The notes under the pieces are model-generated. The model saw only the letters and a program-made list of their open reading frames with translations, was not told where the DNA came from and did not search any database. The translations under genes and the position numbers were made by a program. A stretch of DNA of 64,000 bases from NCBI RefSeq assembly GCF_032362555.1, contig NC_083536.1, positions 124,001-188,000 of the forward strand, read 5' to 3'. Source of the DNA: Amyelois transitella. Taxonomy: Eukaryota; Arthropoda; Insecta; Lepidoptera; Pyralidae. Positions within the stretch are counted from its first letter, which is position 1; each line of letters opens with the position of its first letter. This document shows positions 21,153-31,491 of this stretch, piece after piece.

Positions 21153-24100
21153 TTTATTTGCCAATCTAAGGTCTGCCGCGCCGATGGATGCATGGCTAGG
21201 GGCGAGCCTAGTCTCGAGCGTGCCACTTCCGCCATGGGGTTGGGCGACCCCCAGGTAATGGCTAGCCTTACCCTGGCATGCGGGGCTCTGCTGGGGCGGA
21301 CAAAATTGTTCCCTTGCGTCTCGTGGGAATCGCATGGATGCAAATTTTTTGAAAGAGCACCTAAATGGCGGCGATGGTGTCCGCACCCCATCACGTCTCG
21401 TTCCCGGCGGGAGCGGTATGCGGTCTGCTGAAAGCCGCTTTGCGACGATGAATGTAAGAGGAGGAATGAAGGATAAGATTGAGGAAGTATGCCAGATGAT
21501 GGATGAAAGACGTTTGGATGTGTTGTGCGTGAATGAAACGAAGCGGAAAGGATGCGACGCGACGCAGCACGGCCCTTACACGGCGTATTGGTCTGGAATT
21601 TCCAGTACCAGCCGAGGCTGTCAAGGGGTCGGTCTAATTCTTTCTGCACGAATGGCTGAGTGCGTGAATGAGTATGAGTGTGTCAGCCCTCGTCTTCTAT
21701 GGATTAGGCTGAAAGTTGGAATCACTCGGATCTTCGTTTTAGGTGTTTATGCACCGTGGGATGTGGGTTCGAGGGGTACAACATCAGCAAAAAGCGAAAA
21801 CGAGGAGTTCTGGAATAGTGTAAGAGAAGTATTGAAAGTTACCAAGCCAAATGAGAAGATTATTATGTTAGGTGATTTTAATGGATGGGTGGGTGTAAAG
21901 CGTGATGGATATGAAAAGGTGCTTGGTGCGTTTGGTGACGAAAGGTGAATGATAATGGAAGAAGTGTATTAGAAATTTGTCTAGAGTGGGATCTTTTTGT
22001 GTCGAACTCAATGTTTCAACATAAAGAGATCCACACCTATACAAGAGTGGAAGGTATTTTAAAAAGTATGATAGACTTTGTGATTGTAGATGAAAGATTG
22101 AAGAACAAAGTGCTGGATACCCGTGCATATCGCGGTGCTGGCATTGACTCGGACCATTTACTGGTGATATCCCGGATAAGGGGTATCTTCAATCGCTGGC
22201 GGCACAGGGTAAGGGAGCAAACCAGCGCTTTGGAAAGAGTGAAAGTAGAAAATTTGCAAGATATGGATGTAGGTAAGAAGTATATTAATAGACTGAAGGA
22301 TGAAATTGAAGATTTAGATGAGAGGAGCAATATTGAAGATGGATGGAAGGAATTTAAAGAAAGAATTGTGAAAGTAGCTGTTGAAGTGTGTGGTGTAAGT
22401 AGAAGAAGGAAAGGGAAAAATCACAAAAATGCGTGGATGAGTAAAGATGTGCAAGAACTTGTGCGATTAAAGAAGAAAGCATGGCTGGATTTGTTAGCAG
22501 CAAAAGCTAACTTAAGAATGCAAGAGGTTATAGATGAGGATGTGAATGAAGCACGTAAGGAATACTAAAAAATGAAATATTTGGTTAAGAAAGCTGTGAT
22601 TAGAAAGAAAGAAGAGTATAAAGAGGATTTTGATAAAAGGCTATCAGAAGACTTTCAGTCAAATCTGAAAGTATTCTGGAAATCCGTAAGGTCAGCCCGA
22701 GGAAAAACTATAACCAGAGAGCTGACTAGGATCAGATGCCAGGATGGTAGCGTTGTGAAAGGAGAAGAATGTGTGCTAAAGATATGGAAGGACTATTTTG
22801 AGAGTTTATTTGAAAAAAAGGAAGAAAATAAGAAAGAGTTCTGCTATAGCGAAGAAAAAGAGAATGAGATGGAAGGCGAAATTGAAATGTTTGAAATTGT
22901 GGAAGCACTTAAGAGTATGAAAGCGGGTAAGGCTGCCGGGTATGATAGAGTGTCGGTCGAGATGCTTAAAGCAGGAAAAGGCGTCGTAGCTAGACAGTTG
23001 TACTGCCTTTTCAATTTGTGTTGGAGAAGCGGCCGAGTACCAAAAGATTGGTGTAAGGCTGTTATTGTGCCACTTTACAAAGGAAAGGGTCACAACTGGA
23101 CTGCAAAAATTATCGTGGTATAAGCCTGCTTAGCGTCGTCGGCAAATTGTATGCTAAGGTATTGATTAATAGAGTCAGGAATGAAACTGATGACAAAATA
23201 TGGGATGCTCAAGCGGGATTTCGAAAGGGAATGGGATGTACTGATCAGGTCTTTTCTTTGCGGTGCATAGCCGAAAAGTTTTTGGCCAAGAGTCAAAAAG
23301 TCTATTGCACATTCGTGGATTTGGAAAAGGCCTATGACAGAGTTGAGAGGAATGAATTGTGGTCAGCACTCTCTATGCATGGGGTGAGCAGTCTCTTGAT
23401 ACGAGCACTGAAATCCTTATATGAGGATTCGAGTGCTTGTGTCAGGATAAACAGAGCGCACACTGAGTGGTTTAGGATTGAGAAAGGTGTTAGGCAGGGA
23501 TGTGTTGCGTCACCGTGGCTGTTCAACCTATTTATGGATAGTTGTTTGACAGATTTGAAAGAGTCTGAAAGTGGATTAAGGATGAATGAATTACTCGTCA
23601 AATGTCTGCTCTATGCCGACGATCAGGTTATACTGGCGTCATCAGCGGAGGAGTTACAGGAGATGGTAAACTGTATGCATGAAGCTTTAAAAGAGAAAGG
23701 AATGAAAGTGAACGTAAGTAAAACTAAAACACTGGTTTTTGAAATGGAGAAAGAAATGACAGCATGTAATATTTTGATTGGAGGAGAAAAAGTTGAGCAA
23801 GTGAAAGAGTTTGTATATCTAGGATCAAAGTTTACATCAGATGGCAAGTGTGATAGTGATATTGAAAGGAGAGTGAACGCGGGGAACATGGTGAATGGAG
23901 CTTTGCATGCCTTTATGAGCAGTCAGAAACTATCCAAAAAGGCTCGACTGGCTGTGCACAGGGGCGTGTTGGTCCCGACATTAATGTATGGGAGTGAAAG
24001 TTGGGTATGGCAAAAGAAGCACGAAAGCAGAATAAATGCAGTGGAAATGAGAGCGTTAAGGAGTATGTTGGGTGTGAAATTGAGTGACCGGAAAAGGAAC

Positions 24101-24463
24101 AGCGTGATAAGGGAATGTTGTGATGTGAAAGAAGATGTAGTTACAGGAATAGAAAAGGGTATGTTGAGATGGTTCGGTCATGTGGAGAGGATGAATGAAA
24201 ACAGGTTGACTAAGCAGATATACAAGGAGAGTGTGGAGGGAAAGGTCGGGGTGGGAAGACCTAGACGAACATATCTTGATCAAATTAAGGACGTCCTGGT
24301 GAAGGGTCAGGTCAAAAGTGCCCGAAACCGCCGAGCTTGCATGAAGAGAGTTATGAATGTGGATGAAGCAAAGGAAGTATGCAGGGATCGTGGCAAGTGG
24401 AAAGAGGTAGTCTCTGCCTACCCCTCCGGGAAAGAGGCGTGAGTTTATGTATGTATGTATGTA
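21153..24463 (+). mobile_element. RTE-type non-LTR retrotransposon
   Basis: A 3,311-bp insertion flanked by TGTTCTTTATTA on both sides (21141-21152 and 24464-24475). It starts with a GC-rich 5' region, has one broken endonuclease-RT ORF and ends in TATG repeats rather than poly(A), as RTE elements do. It sits in the transposase gene in antisense orientation. Confidence 0.92.
21334..24442 (+). pseudogene. RTE endonuclease-reverse transcriptase, broken
   Basis: The endonuclease starts with FATMNVRGGMKDKIEE, then CVNETKRKG, GVYAPW, GDFNGWVG and DSDHLLV. RT shows the KAAGYDRVSVEMLKAG block, QAGFRKGMGCTDQVF, FVDLEKAYDRV, GVRQGCVASPWLFNLFMD and LLYADDQVILAS. The C-terminus has WFGHVERMNENRLTKQIY, typical of this clade. 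Four reading blocks (21334-21948, 21945-22568, 22572-23123, 23147-24442) are separated by a 1-bp deletion near 21944, a TAA at 22566-22568 and a frameshift near 23100. The YADD centre is intact, but the copy cannot make a full protein. Confidence 0.93.
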
Positions 24464-25042
24464 TGTTCTTTATTAATGAAAGTGGGACCCGGATAGTCTG
24501 CTACAAAAATGTTGTCAGATTGATCATTATCATGTGTCGTAATTGTATTTTTGTCGCTATAAATTGGACCCGGGTGGCGAGCAACAAACACTGTCTTATC
24601 GTTGTTGTTGGAAAGTACTTCAGTTTCACGATGATTAATGTCGTAAGGTATTAGAGATATTTTAGAGGGAGATGCATTAGCAGAACCGGAGCTGACGTTA
24701 TCAAAATCCGATGGCATGTAATCTTTATCGGCAACAGAGTCATCCAAGTCACTCATCGTTATTAAATCTTGCATGTCGATCAAACTTTCTGTGTAGCTAT
24801 CGTTATCAATAACGCAGAATTCAGTTTGAGAAGAACAAGGCTGTGGTTCAGCAGAAATAGCCATTTTATCTTTATCAATAACGTAAAGTTCGGTATTAGA
24901 AGAGCTAGGCTGTGGTTCAACCAAAACTTGCTTGTTAATATCTAATGTAGTAGTAGGAACGTTAAGAATTAATAAAGAGTCGTCTGTTGAAATGGACTCT
25001 GGCTCACTTGGCAAGGCGTTAGTAACAAAAGCAACATTTTGG
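24464..25042 (-). pseudogene. Transposase exon 2, N-terminal acidic segment
   Basis: It follows the splice acceptor (TTATTTACAG on the minus strand, ending at 25043). It reads CQNVAFVTNALPSEPES-like sequence with Asp formed across the junction, then a Ser/Asp/Glu-rich, probably disordered stretch with two imperfect repeats of an EPQPxSSxTEL/F-x-VID motif. A pair of xxPGP motifs follows (ARHPGPIYSD and ADYPGPTFIN). It ends at the RTE duplication. Acidic N-termini with tandem motifs are common in transposases; the function is unknown. Confidence 0.75.
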
Positions 25043-25406
25043 CTGTAAATAAATAAACATGCAGATACAACAAAAATAAAATAAAATGATCAAACATAAA
25101 TAAATTTTACAAAAAGAAAAGCAACGCCTCGTTTTGCATGTAAGTATAAATTAGTAACAGAAGAAGGAATATTAGGTAGGTATTTATCTATGTGCAATTA
25201 TCTGTGATATTACTTATAATTTCTTGAACAATAGTTGATAGATATTAGCTATAACACAACACTGCAAAATATTTGTACCCCAAACAAGTGAATATTAGCT
25301 TGCTAGCTTGCATTTCCCATAATGATTTATCAACCGTTAACACAACGCAACCCCAACCACACAAACAATAACAAACAAAACTAAATTAAAGAAACGAAAC
25401 ACTTAC

Positions 25407-25495
25407 TCAGCAGCGTCTTCGGAGTGGTTTGTATTAGTATTTAAGGAGTCTAATATTAATTTAGACCTATAACTCGAGTAATACTTTCGATTCAT
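25407..25495 (-). CDS. Transposase exon 1
   Basis: ATG at 25495-25493 starts MNRKYYSSYRSKLILDSLNT. The exon is 29 codons plus two bases and ends at a perfect GTAAGT donor (25406-25401). The intron 25406-25043 (364 bp) ends in a pyrimidine-rich acceptor, and the phase matches exon 2. This exon was found by splice logic, not by length. Confidence 0.7.
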
Positions 25496-25799
25496 TATCG
25501 TCTTTAACGAAAAAACAAACGGTCAAAAGTACGTGCATTCACCGCGTGGCCGCGCAGGCGTCTGCGCTTCGTAACGCAACGCAAACTACCTACCGATGTC
25601 AGAATGAAAAATAATATGGCGCCTGCCGGCAGCGGGGGAGAGAAGAGGTCGGGTCGAAAGTAGCGAACAGAGAATAGATATTTTAGAAACAAAAATATTG
25701 ACGAAGTTCATTCTAAGTAAAAAGCCTCTTTATTATTCTAGTAACACAAGTCTTTTATGTCTTACTAATTAATTATTAATAATTCTTGTCCCTATTGGC
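25496..25799 (-). promoter_or_regulatory. Upstream region of the transposase gene
   Basis: About 300 bp between the ATG and the right subterminal repeats, GC-richer at 25530-25650. It should contain the promoter, but I see no clear TATA box. Confidence 0.35.
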
Positions 25800-26055
25800 C
25801 ATTTCAGAACCTAGTATGTATATTTAACCATTTCAATAAACTAGTAAGTCTGTCCACTTACTAAGTTTTTGGAATGGTTTTGCGACTTACTATGTTTTGA
25901 AGTGGTTAATCGCATAAAGTTGATGCTCTTACTAGGTTTGAGACACCTTGAAACTTTTTATTGAAGCGTGCTATCGATACAGGTGTTTTTGCAATATATT
26001 GAGCCTTACTAGGTTATCGCATTAGGCTAAAAAACGAAATTTACCTTTTTTGAAG
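25800..26055. repeat. Right subterminal cluster of TTACTAGGTT motifs
   Basis: Copies of the terminal motif (AACCTAGTAA or its reverse) occur at about 25807, 25838, 25855 (reverse), 25886 (reverse, degenerate), 25929 (reverse) and 26005 (reverse), mirroring the left side. Confidence 0.7.
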
Positions 26056-26084
26056 ACTTACTAGGTTTTGAAATGGGGCAGCCG
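26056..26084 (-). repeat. Right terminal inverted repeat of the DNA transposon
   Basis: 29 bp, the exact reverse complement of 12983-13011, followed by TATT (26085-26088). Confidence 0.95.
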
Positions 26085-27060
26085 TATTATGACAAAATTG
26101 CATTAATTAATAGGTGCGGTATAACTGGAAGAAGGGCCGTAGAATGTGTTTTACACGGGATTGATGACCGTTCTGTTAGGTTAGGCGCTGAATGCACCGC
26201 ATACGAGGACCCTGATAGGCTTTTAGCTTATTTAAGGAACGCTAGAAATAGTAAACCTTTAATTGACCGGAAATTTAAGAATCTACCAAATACTAGACCC
26301 CAAGATATGAAGTCGACAGCTAGGGGACCTCGCTGCTTTAACTGTAAACAAGAGGGACACACCGCTGCTCAATGTACCCAACCAATAAAAAGGTGCGGTA
26401 GATGTCAAAAAATGGGTCACGATACCGAGCAGTGTTATTCAAAATTACCGTCTACTGCAGAAAAGTCAGTTTTGGCAGTATCAAATAATAACATAGGCAG
26501 TAAATATAATAAGACAATAGAAATTGACAATGTTTCTTTTCACGCTTTTATTGATTTTGGCAGCGAATGTTGCATGATTCGCATATCTGATTACAAAAGC
26601 ATTCCAAACTATAGTGATTTTGACACTGAAGGACTACCATGTCTAAAAGGTTTTGGAAATTCGTCAGTTCAAGCGCTTGGTAAGCGTCAAGTCAGTATAG
26701 TTTTTAAAGAGGTAGAAGCTGAGGTAGAATTATTCGTTGTACCTGATGAAGTTATGACCATTCCAGTCATGATAGGACAATCATTCACAGAACAGCCTCA
26801 CATACTTGTGTTTAAAACGAGTGAAAAACTACAACTATTACAGATTAGCGACGAAATAAGACATAATCCAAAGGTCAAACTTTTTGTAGTAATGATGTGA
26901 CATTATCTGGAGGCACATCTGTAGTAGAGGTGAATTCTTGTCCTAAAATGGTTGGTGAGGTATATGTAGAAGGCAGCTTTCGAATATTAAATAATGTAAG
27001 GTTCTCTGTCCCCTCGGGGTTATTTTATTTAAGTGAAAGAGGTATTGGCAGAATTTTAGT
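26085..27060 (+). pseudogene. Gypsy-A gag C-terminus with two zinc knuckles, and protease
   Basis: It continues the gag from 12982 as YYDKIALINRCGITGR and VECVLHGIDDRSV. Two CCHC knuckles follow (CFNCKQEGHTAAQC and CGRCQKMGHDTEQC). The protease region reads FIDFGSECCMIRIS, with Phe where most gypsy proteases have Thr or Ser in DTG/DSG, and later VPVMIGQSF-like sequence. A frameshift near 26880 (after KVKLFV) moves coding to another frame, which runs as SNDVTLSGG to about 27060, and a second shift follows before the RT. The linker between protease and RT is intact in outline. Confidence 0.88.
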
Positions 27061-28436
27061 TAGTTCCTTCAGATAAGACTGTTTCCTTTCCGAAGGGACA
27101 TTTAATCGCTCGTGGGCGTATTGCAAGGAAAGAAAGTAACAACAACGGTACTGCCTCTAACCCGTCAGTTATGAAAGTATCTGAGACTGAGGGCAGTACA
27201 GGTATAGTTGGTAGTGACGTTAGAATCGGTGATAGGATCTCTGAGGAAGAAAGAAAACAATTGTTAGACCTTCTTAATAAATACCGAAAGTGTTTTGCAT
27301 ACAATTTGTCAGAGTTGGGCAAAACCACGGTAGGGGAAATGACAATAAGCTTAACTGATGATGGTCCAGTAGTTTACAGGCCATACAGGTTGTCTTTCAA
27401 AGAAAAGGAGGTTGTGCGGGATATGGTTACAGAGCTTCTAGACAATGGAATCGTACGGCCTTCTACCTCATCATACGCGAGCCCCATCGTCTTGGTACGA
27501 AAGAAAACCGGTGAATACAGGTTATGTATAGATTATCGTGCCCTCAATAAAAAGACTGTCAAGGAAAATTACCCTATGCCACTAATAGATGATCAGCTGG
27601 ATGTTCTAGCTGGTCATCAATTTTACAGTACGCTTGACTTGGCATCTGGCTACTACCAGGTCCCAATTCGAAATGCACATCTTGTGCACAAAACAGCGTT
27701 TGTGACGCCGGACGGTCATTTCGAGTTTACCCGAATGCCGTTTGGCCTTGCAAACGCTCCTGCGACCTTCCAACGCATTATGAACCAAGTGCTAGGTTCT
27801 GCGCGTCATAGAGAAGCTCTAGCGTACTTGGATGACGTCATAATTCCGGCAAAAGATTTCCCAGAAGGATTGAATAGACTAGAGAATGTATTAAAATTAT
27901 TTTTGAATGCAGGACTAACTCTTAAAATGTCAAAATGTATGTTTTTTGGTAACAATGTCGATTACTTAGGGTTTGAAGTCTCTCGCGACCGGGATCTAAG
28001 AAGATCGAAGCTGTAAAACGGTTCCCAACTCCAATAAATCAACATAATGTAAGGCAATTTTTAGGACTAGCTAGTTTTTTCCGGCGCTTTGTACCTGGGT
28101 TTTCTATTATAGCCAAGCCACTTACACAATTGCTTAGAAAGAATGTAACATGGAGTTGGGGACCAGAACAAGAGAATGCTTTTCAGACTTTACAAGATAA
28201 ATTGACTCAGAAGCCAATATTGGCCCTTTACGACCCAAAGGCCTTAACTGAGTTGCATACCGATGCTTGCAAAGTAGGTCTCGCGGGCACTCTCCTGCAG
28301 CGCAACACTGATGGTCTACTTTGCCCTGTTGCCTATTTTAGTAAACAGACTATCCCTGAGGAGCAGAATTACTCCTCTTATGATCTGGAAACTCTTGCGG
28401 TTGTGTCTTCTTTGCGTAAATTTAGAGTTTACTTAA
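27061..28436 (+). pseudogene. Gypsy-A reverse transcriptase and start of RNase H
   Basis: RT blocks are SPIVLVRKKTGEYRLCIDYR, LDLASGYYQV, FEFTRMPFGLANAPATFQ and AYLDDVI (catalytic YLDD). A frameshift near 27995 (VSRDRDLRRSKL then stop) separates this from 28020-28436, which reads VRQFLGLASFFRRFVPGF, then the RNase H start HTDACKVGLAGTLLQ and YDLETLAVVSSLRKFRVYL. At 28433-28436 (TTAA) a piggyBac derivative interrupts the RNase H. Coding resumes at 29916. Confidence 0.9.
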
Positions 28437-28628
28437 CCCCTTCAGACCCGGCGTCCATATCAATGGACATCACTTATATTTCTTTGTTATAAGACCCAGT
28501 ACTGTTCTAAAGGTAATGTAAACATTTCGCGGTGCTCTTTAGAGATAGTGAATTGTTTATACTCTATCAGGTTCAAAGAAATATTATGTGGGTATATCAA
28601 AATAATAAGTTGAATGTTGAAAGCAGCC

Positions 28629-29237
28629 ATGAGTGGACGCAGTACGGGTAAGCAGATTTTATTATTTTTATTTTCCTCAGAGAATTGATTATTTATGACG
28701 TGAAATATTTTTTTTCTAGTAAATTAGACCTTAATGTATGTTTTTATCAAAAGATCTAAGAAAATTTTATCAATAATCTTGCTAAAACACGAGTAGGTTT
28801 GTGTGTCCACTGGAATGGACATTAGGACTTGATTGTAATAAAAATGTGCACAAGTTGATATAAAACATTATTTACTTTTTTATTTTTAGTATACGATTTA
28901 TCGAGAGAAAAAAACGTTTCCAGTCTGTTGGATCTTCTAGAAAATGGTATGGTGTCAGATCTCGACGAAGAAAGTGACGATGAAATTATACAGCCTGAAG
29001 AACCATCGACCTCAACTCGTGTGGGTAGTGATATTGTGCACCCAAATGAACCACAACAGCTCCAAGAAAACTTAGTAGAAGATGAAGAGCATATTGAAGA
29101 GGAGAATGAACCAGCAGTGAGTGCATCGAATAATTATAGCACTAACAAAAAAAACAAACAAACCAAACATCACATGGCGAAAGCATCTACAATTTGAAAC
29201 TCCTGAATTTTCTTGGTCGTCTCCACCAGTTTCTCTT
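28629..29237 (+). pseudogene. piggyBac transposase N-terminal part, two exons
   Basis: A short exon 1 (28629-28647, ATG, six codons plus one base) has a GTAAGC donor. The intron 28648-28889 ends TATTTTTAG. Exon 2 from 28890 reads YDLSREKNVSSLLDLLENGM and an acidic stretch. A 1-bp shift near 29172 is needed to reach WRKHLQFETPEFSW, the usual start of the piggyBac core. The exon 1 call is from splice consensus and frame only. Confidence 0.6.
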
Positions 29238-29581
29238 ATCTTATCTTAGACCTTTTGCATTTCCGCCAAAGAGTAGCTGAAGCTCTAATAAAAATGGGGC
29301 AACCTCTTATATCAAGAAAAAGAGGACGTCCATCTAGTTCTGGAAACAGCAGTCCAATAAATACACCAACTAGCACACCGAAGAGTCGTCGGTGTATAGA
29401 ATTTAGGCCAGCTAGCGAAATACAATATGACACTGTCGACCATTTGCCGGAATATGACAAAAAAAAGAAGCCACAAGGTGTAAGAAACCAGGCTGTAAAG
29501 GCAAAACGCATGTTTATTGTCTGAAATGTGACATACATTTGTGTTTTGTCAGTGAAAGGAATTGTTTTAGAGCTTTTCACC
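29238..29581 (+). pseudogene. piggyBac transposase C-terminus with zinc-binding tail
   Basis: It reads LHFRQRVAEALIKMGQPL, a basic RKRGRPSSS stretch and LPEYDKKKKP. After a frame change near 29475 comes a cysteine-rich end (CKxxGCKGKTHVYCLKCDIHLC, then ERNCF and FHQNA, stop TAA). This is the C-terminal cysteine-rich domain that binds terminal repeats in piggyBac proteins. About 300 residues of DDE core are missing between 29237 and 29255. Confidence 0.75.
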
Positions 29582-29915
29582 AAAACGCATAACACACACA
29601 ATTTATTTCTTTTTTTTTCGTTCTCCACGGGATACCTTATATAATAAAAAATATATTTGAAATAATATATTATTGTTTTGCTTACCTTATTGCCTTATAA
29701 AACCTCAAGTACACACAAAATAGTCTAGTAATTATTTATACATTTAAAGCAACTGTTAAGTCCTCATGTCCATCACAGTGGACACAAAATTATCTAAAAA
29801 ACAAACAAACGAAAATTTTTTTTTTACTAGAAATACCATATTTAGACTACTAATATACAGTTAATTCACAGAAACATTTTTTAAAATACATTTCCGTAAT
29901 TCAGGTCTGAGGGGG

Positions 29916-30945
29916 TTAATTGGAATTAAGTTTAAGATAATTACAGACTGCAACTCCCTCCGCGCAACCTTCCAAAAACGCGATATGATACCACAAGTAG
30001 CAAGGTGGTGGGAGTTGATGCAAGAATTTCATTTTGATATCGAATATAGGGCCGGAGTTTCAATGGCACATGTTGACGCGCTTAGCCGTAACCCAGTTTC
30101 AAATAATTCAACGGATACATATCTTATTAGGAATATCAATGAAGAGAGTTGGCTTATTACTGTACAAAACGCTGATTCAGAGATTCAAAGAATTATCAAA
30201 ATTCTTGAGGATCCTAGCCTTGATGATCTCATTGATATAAAATCAAACTATAAAATTAAGAATTTAAAATTGTTTAGAATCACTCCACAAGGGGACCGTT
30301 GGGTAGTACCTAAAGGCGTTCGCTGGCAAGTGGTAAAATATAATCATGATGATATCGGACACTTTTCAGTAGACAAAACTCTTGAAAAGGTTAAAACATC
30401 TTACTGGTTCCCTAAAATGCGTTCTTTTATAAAAAAAATATGTAACTTCGTGCCTAGAGTGCACTTATTCAAAATCATCTGGTGGTAAAAAGCCAGGACT
30501 TATGCACCCTATTCAAAAGGTTGATATCCCTTTTGACACTATACATATCGACCACGTTGGTCCGTTTGTGCGAAGTAGTAGAGGTAATATGCACATTTTA
30601 GTAGTGGTAGATGCTTATACTAAATATATCTATATGAAACCTGTTAGAAACACAAAATCTTACAACTCCATTAGAATTCTTCGGGAATATTTTGGTTTAT
30701 TTGGTGTTCCACGGCGATTAATTTCGGATCGAGGTACCTCCTTTACTAGTACTAGCTTCAAAAGGTTTATGAATGAAAAAGGTATTAAGCATATACTCAA
30801 TGCAGTCGCGACACCTAGGGCTAACGGGCAGGTAGAGCGGTATAACAAGGTAATAGTGGATGCACAAACCGCTAGTTCCATAGGAACTGCCGACAAAAAA
30901 TGGGATGATCACCTGCCGGAGGTTCAGTGGGGTATGAATATTATT
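29916..30945 (+). pseudogene. Gypsy-A RNase H end and integrase
   Basis: RNase H finishes with KIITDCNSLRATFQKRD and ARWWELMQEFHFDIEYRAG followed by HVDALSRNP. The integrase zinc finger reads HDDIGHFSVDKTLEKVKTSYWFPKM; its CxxC is in a shifted frame after 30445 (SCLECTYSKSSGG). The core continues from 30502 with IHIDHVGPF (Asp 1), SDRGTSFTS (Asp 2) and NGQVERYNKVI (Glu), then stops being gypsy at VQWGMN (30940), where LINE-F begins. Confidence 0.9.
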
Positions 30946-31491
30946 TATTTATTTATTATTTATTTAAACTTCATTGCACAAGATGCAATTGGCGGACTTA
31001 ATGCTAGAAGCATTATCTACCAGTCAACCATTGGGTCTTACAGAGAACTTCATGTGGGGTTAAACTAAATAAATATATTTATACCTACACAAAATATAAA
31101 ATAAAATAATAAAATAATTATAATATACATACATAAAAAACACAATAGATAAACAATATACATACATAAAAACTACAATAGATAAACAATATACATAAGT
31201 AAATAGGTGCAGCGATTACCGAAATGAGTGAAAAGGCGATATTAAATACCCTCGCGACTCAAGAAAAACCCGTTTACCCGCGATTTGAAACTAGAACGAC
31301 TTGGGGATGTCCTGATGGACTCGGGAAGTGAATTCCAGAGCCTAACAGCCATAACGGCGAAAGAATTGGAGGCAATACCTGTACGGTGAAAAGGGATAGC
31401 AAGAGTTAACTTATTTGAAGAACGAAGGATTTTTTCGTGAGTAGAACTTAATAGTTGGAAGTCTTTTTTAAGATAGTCTTAGAAGAATAAT
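30946..31491 (-). mobile_element. LINE-F, 5'-truncated non-LTR 3' end, minus strand
   Basis: The TTTA-rich run at 30946-30965 is the reversed tail. On the minus strand about 31440-31235 encodes the end of an ORF2 (FAVMAVRLWNSLPESIRTS, stop TAA). GAATA appears on both sides as a possible duplication. Removal rejoins the Gypsy-A integrase (WGMN|NTFNKGINRTPSEALFG). Confidence 0.8.

Larger units (their letters stand above)
13678..25495 (-). pseudogene. Transposase gene of the DNA transposon, three exons, split by nested elements
   Basis: Exon 1 is 25495-25407 (ATG, donor GTAAGT). Exon 2 runs from 25042 to 14020 through the nested insertions. Exon 3 is 13909-13678 (ends TGA). Without insertions the exons sum to 2,374 nt, and with one extra T removed this is exactly 791 codons. 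The N-terminus is acidic and disordered. The middle has HYRRHNAPN, a CxxC motif (GDKCADC), MDLQKV and WADNCTAQNKNW, and later KGHTHMAADAVHANIE. The two Asp residues in DLQ and ADNC are candidates for the first two catalytic acids; the third is unclear, and Ala stands where I would have expected an acidic residue in the HTHM motif. I recall this protein family as an uncharacterised one with a DUF7869-type domain. Lesions are one TAA and one frameshift. Confidence 0.8.
12983..26084 (-). mobile_element. DNA transposon with 29-bp TIRs and 4-bp TATT duplication
   Basis: Both ends start CGGCTGCCCCATTTCAAAAC and form a perfect 29-bp inverted repeat (12983-13011 and 26056-26084). TATT flanks both sides (12979-12982 and 26085-26088), and removal restores the Gypsy-A gag frame. 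Inside is a spliced transposase gene on the minus strand. Three later insertions (Gypsy-C, a SINE, an RTE) add 8,970 bp including their duplications, so the original element was about 4,132 bp. The four-base duplication is not TTAA, so this is not piggyBac; Sola-like or Chapaev-like superfamilies share a 4-bp duplication. Superfamily unassigned. Confidence 0.9.
28437..29915 (+). mobile_element. piggyBac-family DNA transposon, internally deleted
   Basis: 1,479 bp between TTAA sites (28433-28436 and 29916-29919). The ends are CCCCTTCAGACC on the left and, reversed, CCCCCTCAGACC on the right. It encodes the acidic N-terminus and cysteine-rich C-terminus of a piggyBac transposase but has lost the catalytic core. 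GTCCA-N6-TGGAC palindromes occur at 28453-28468, 28805-28820 and 29768-29783. Excising it with one TTAA restores the Gypsy-A frame (VYL|IGIKFKIITD). Confidence 0.93.

Noticed and set aside
20619..21649. One 363-codon minus-strand gene through 21649
   Set aside because: Only the part below about 21152 is transposase; the rest reads antisense RTE sequence and stops being homologous at the duplication.
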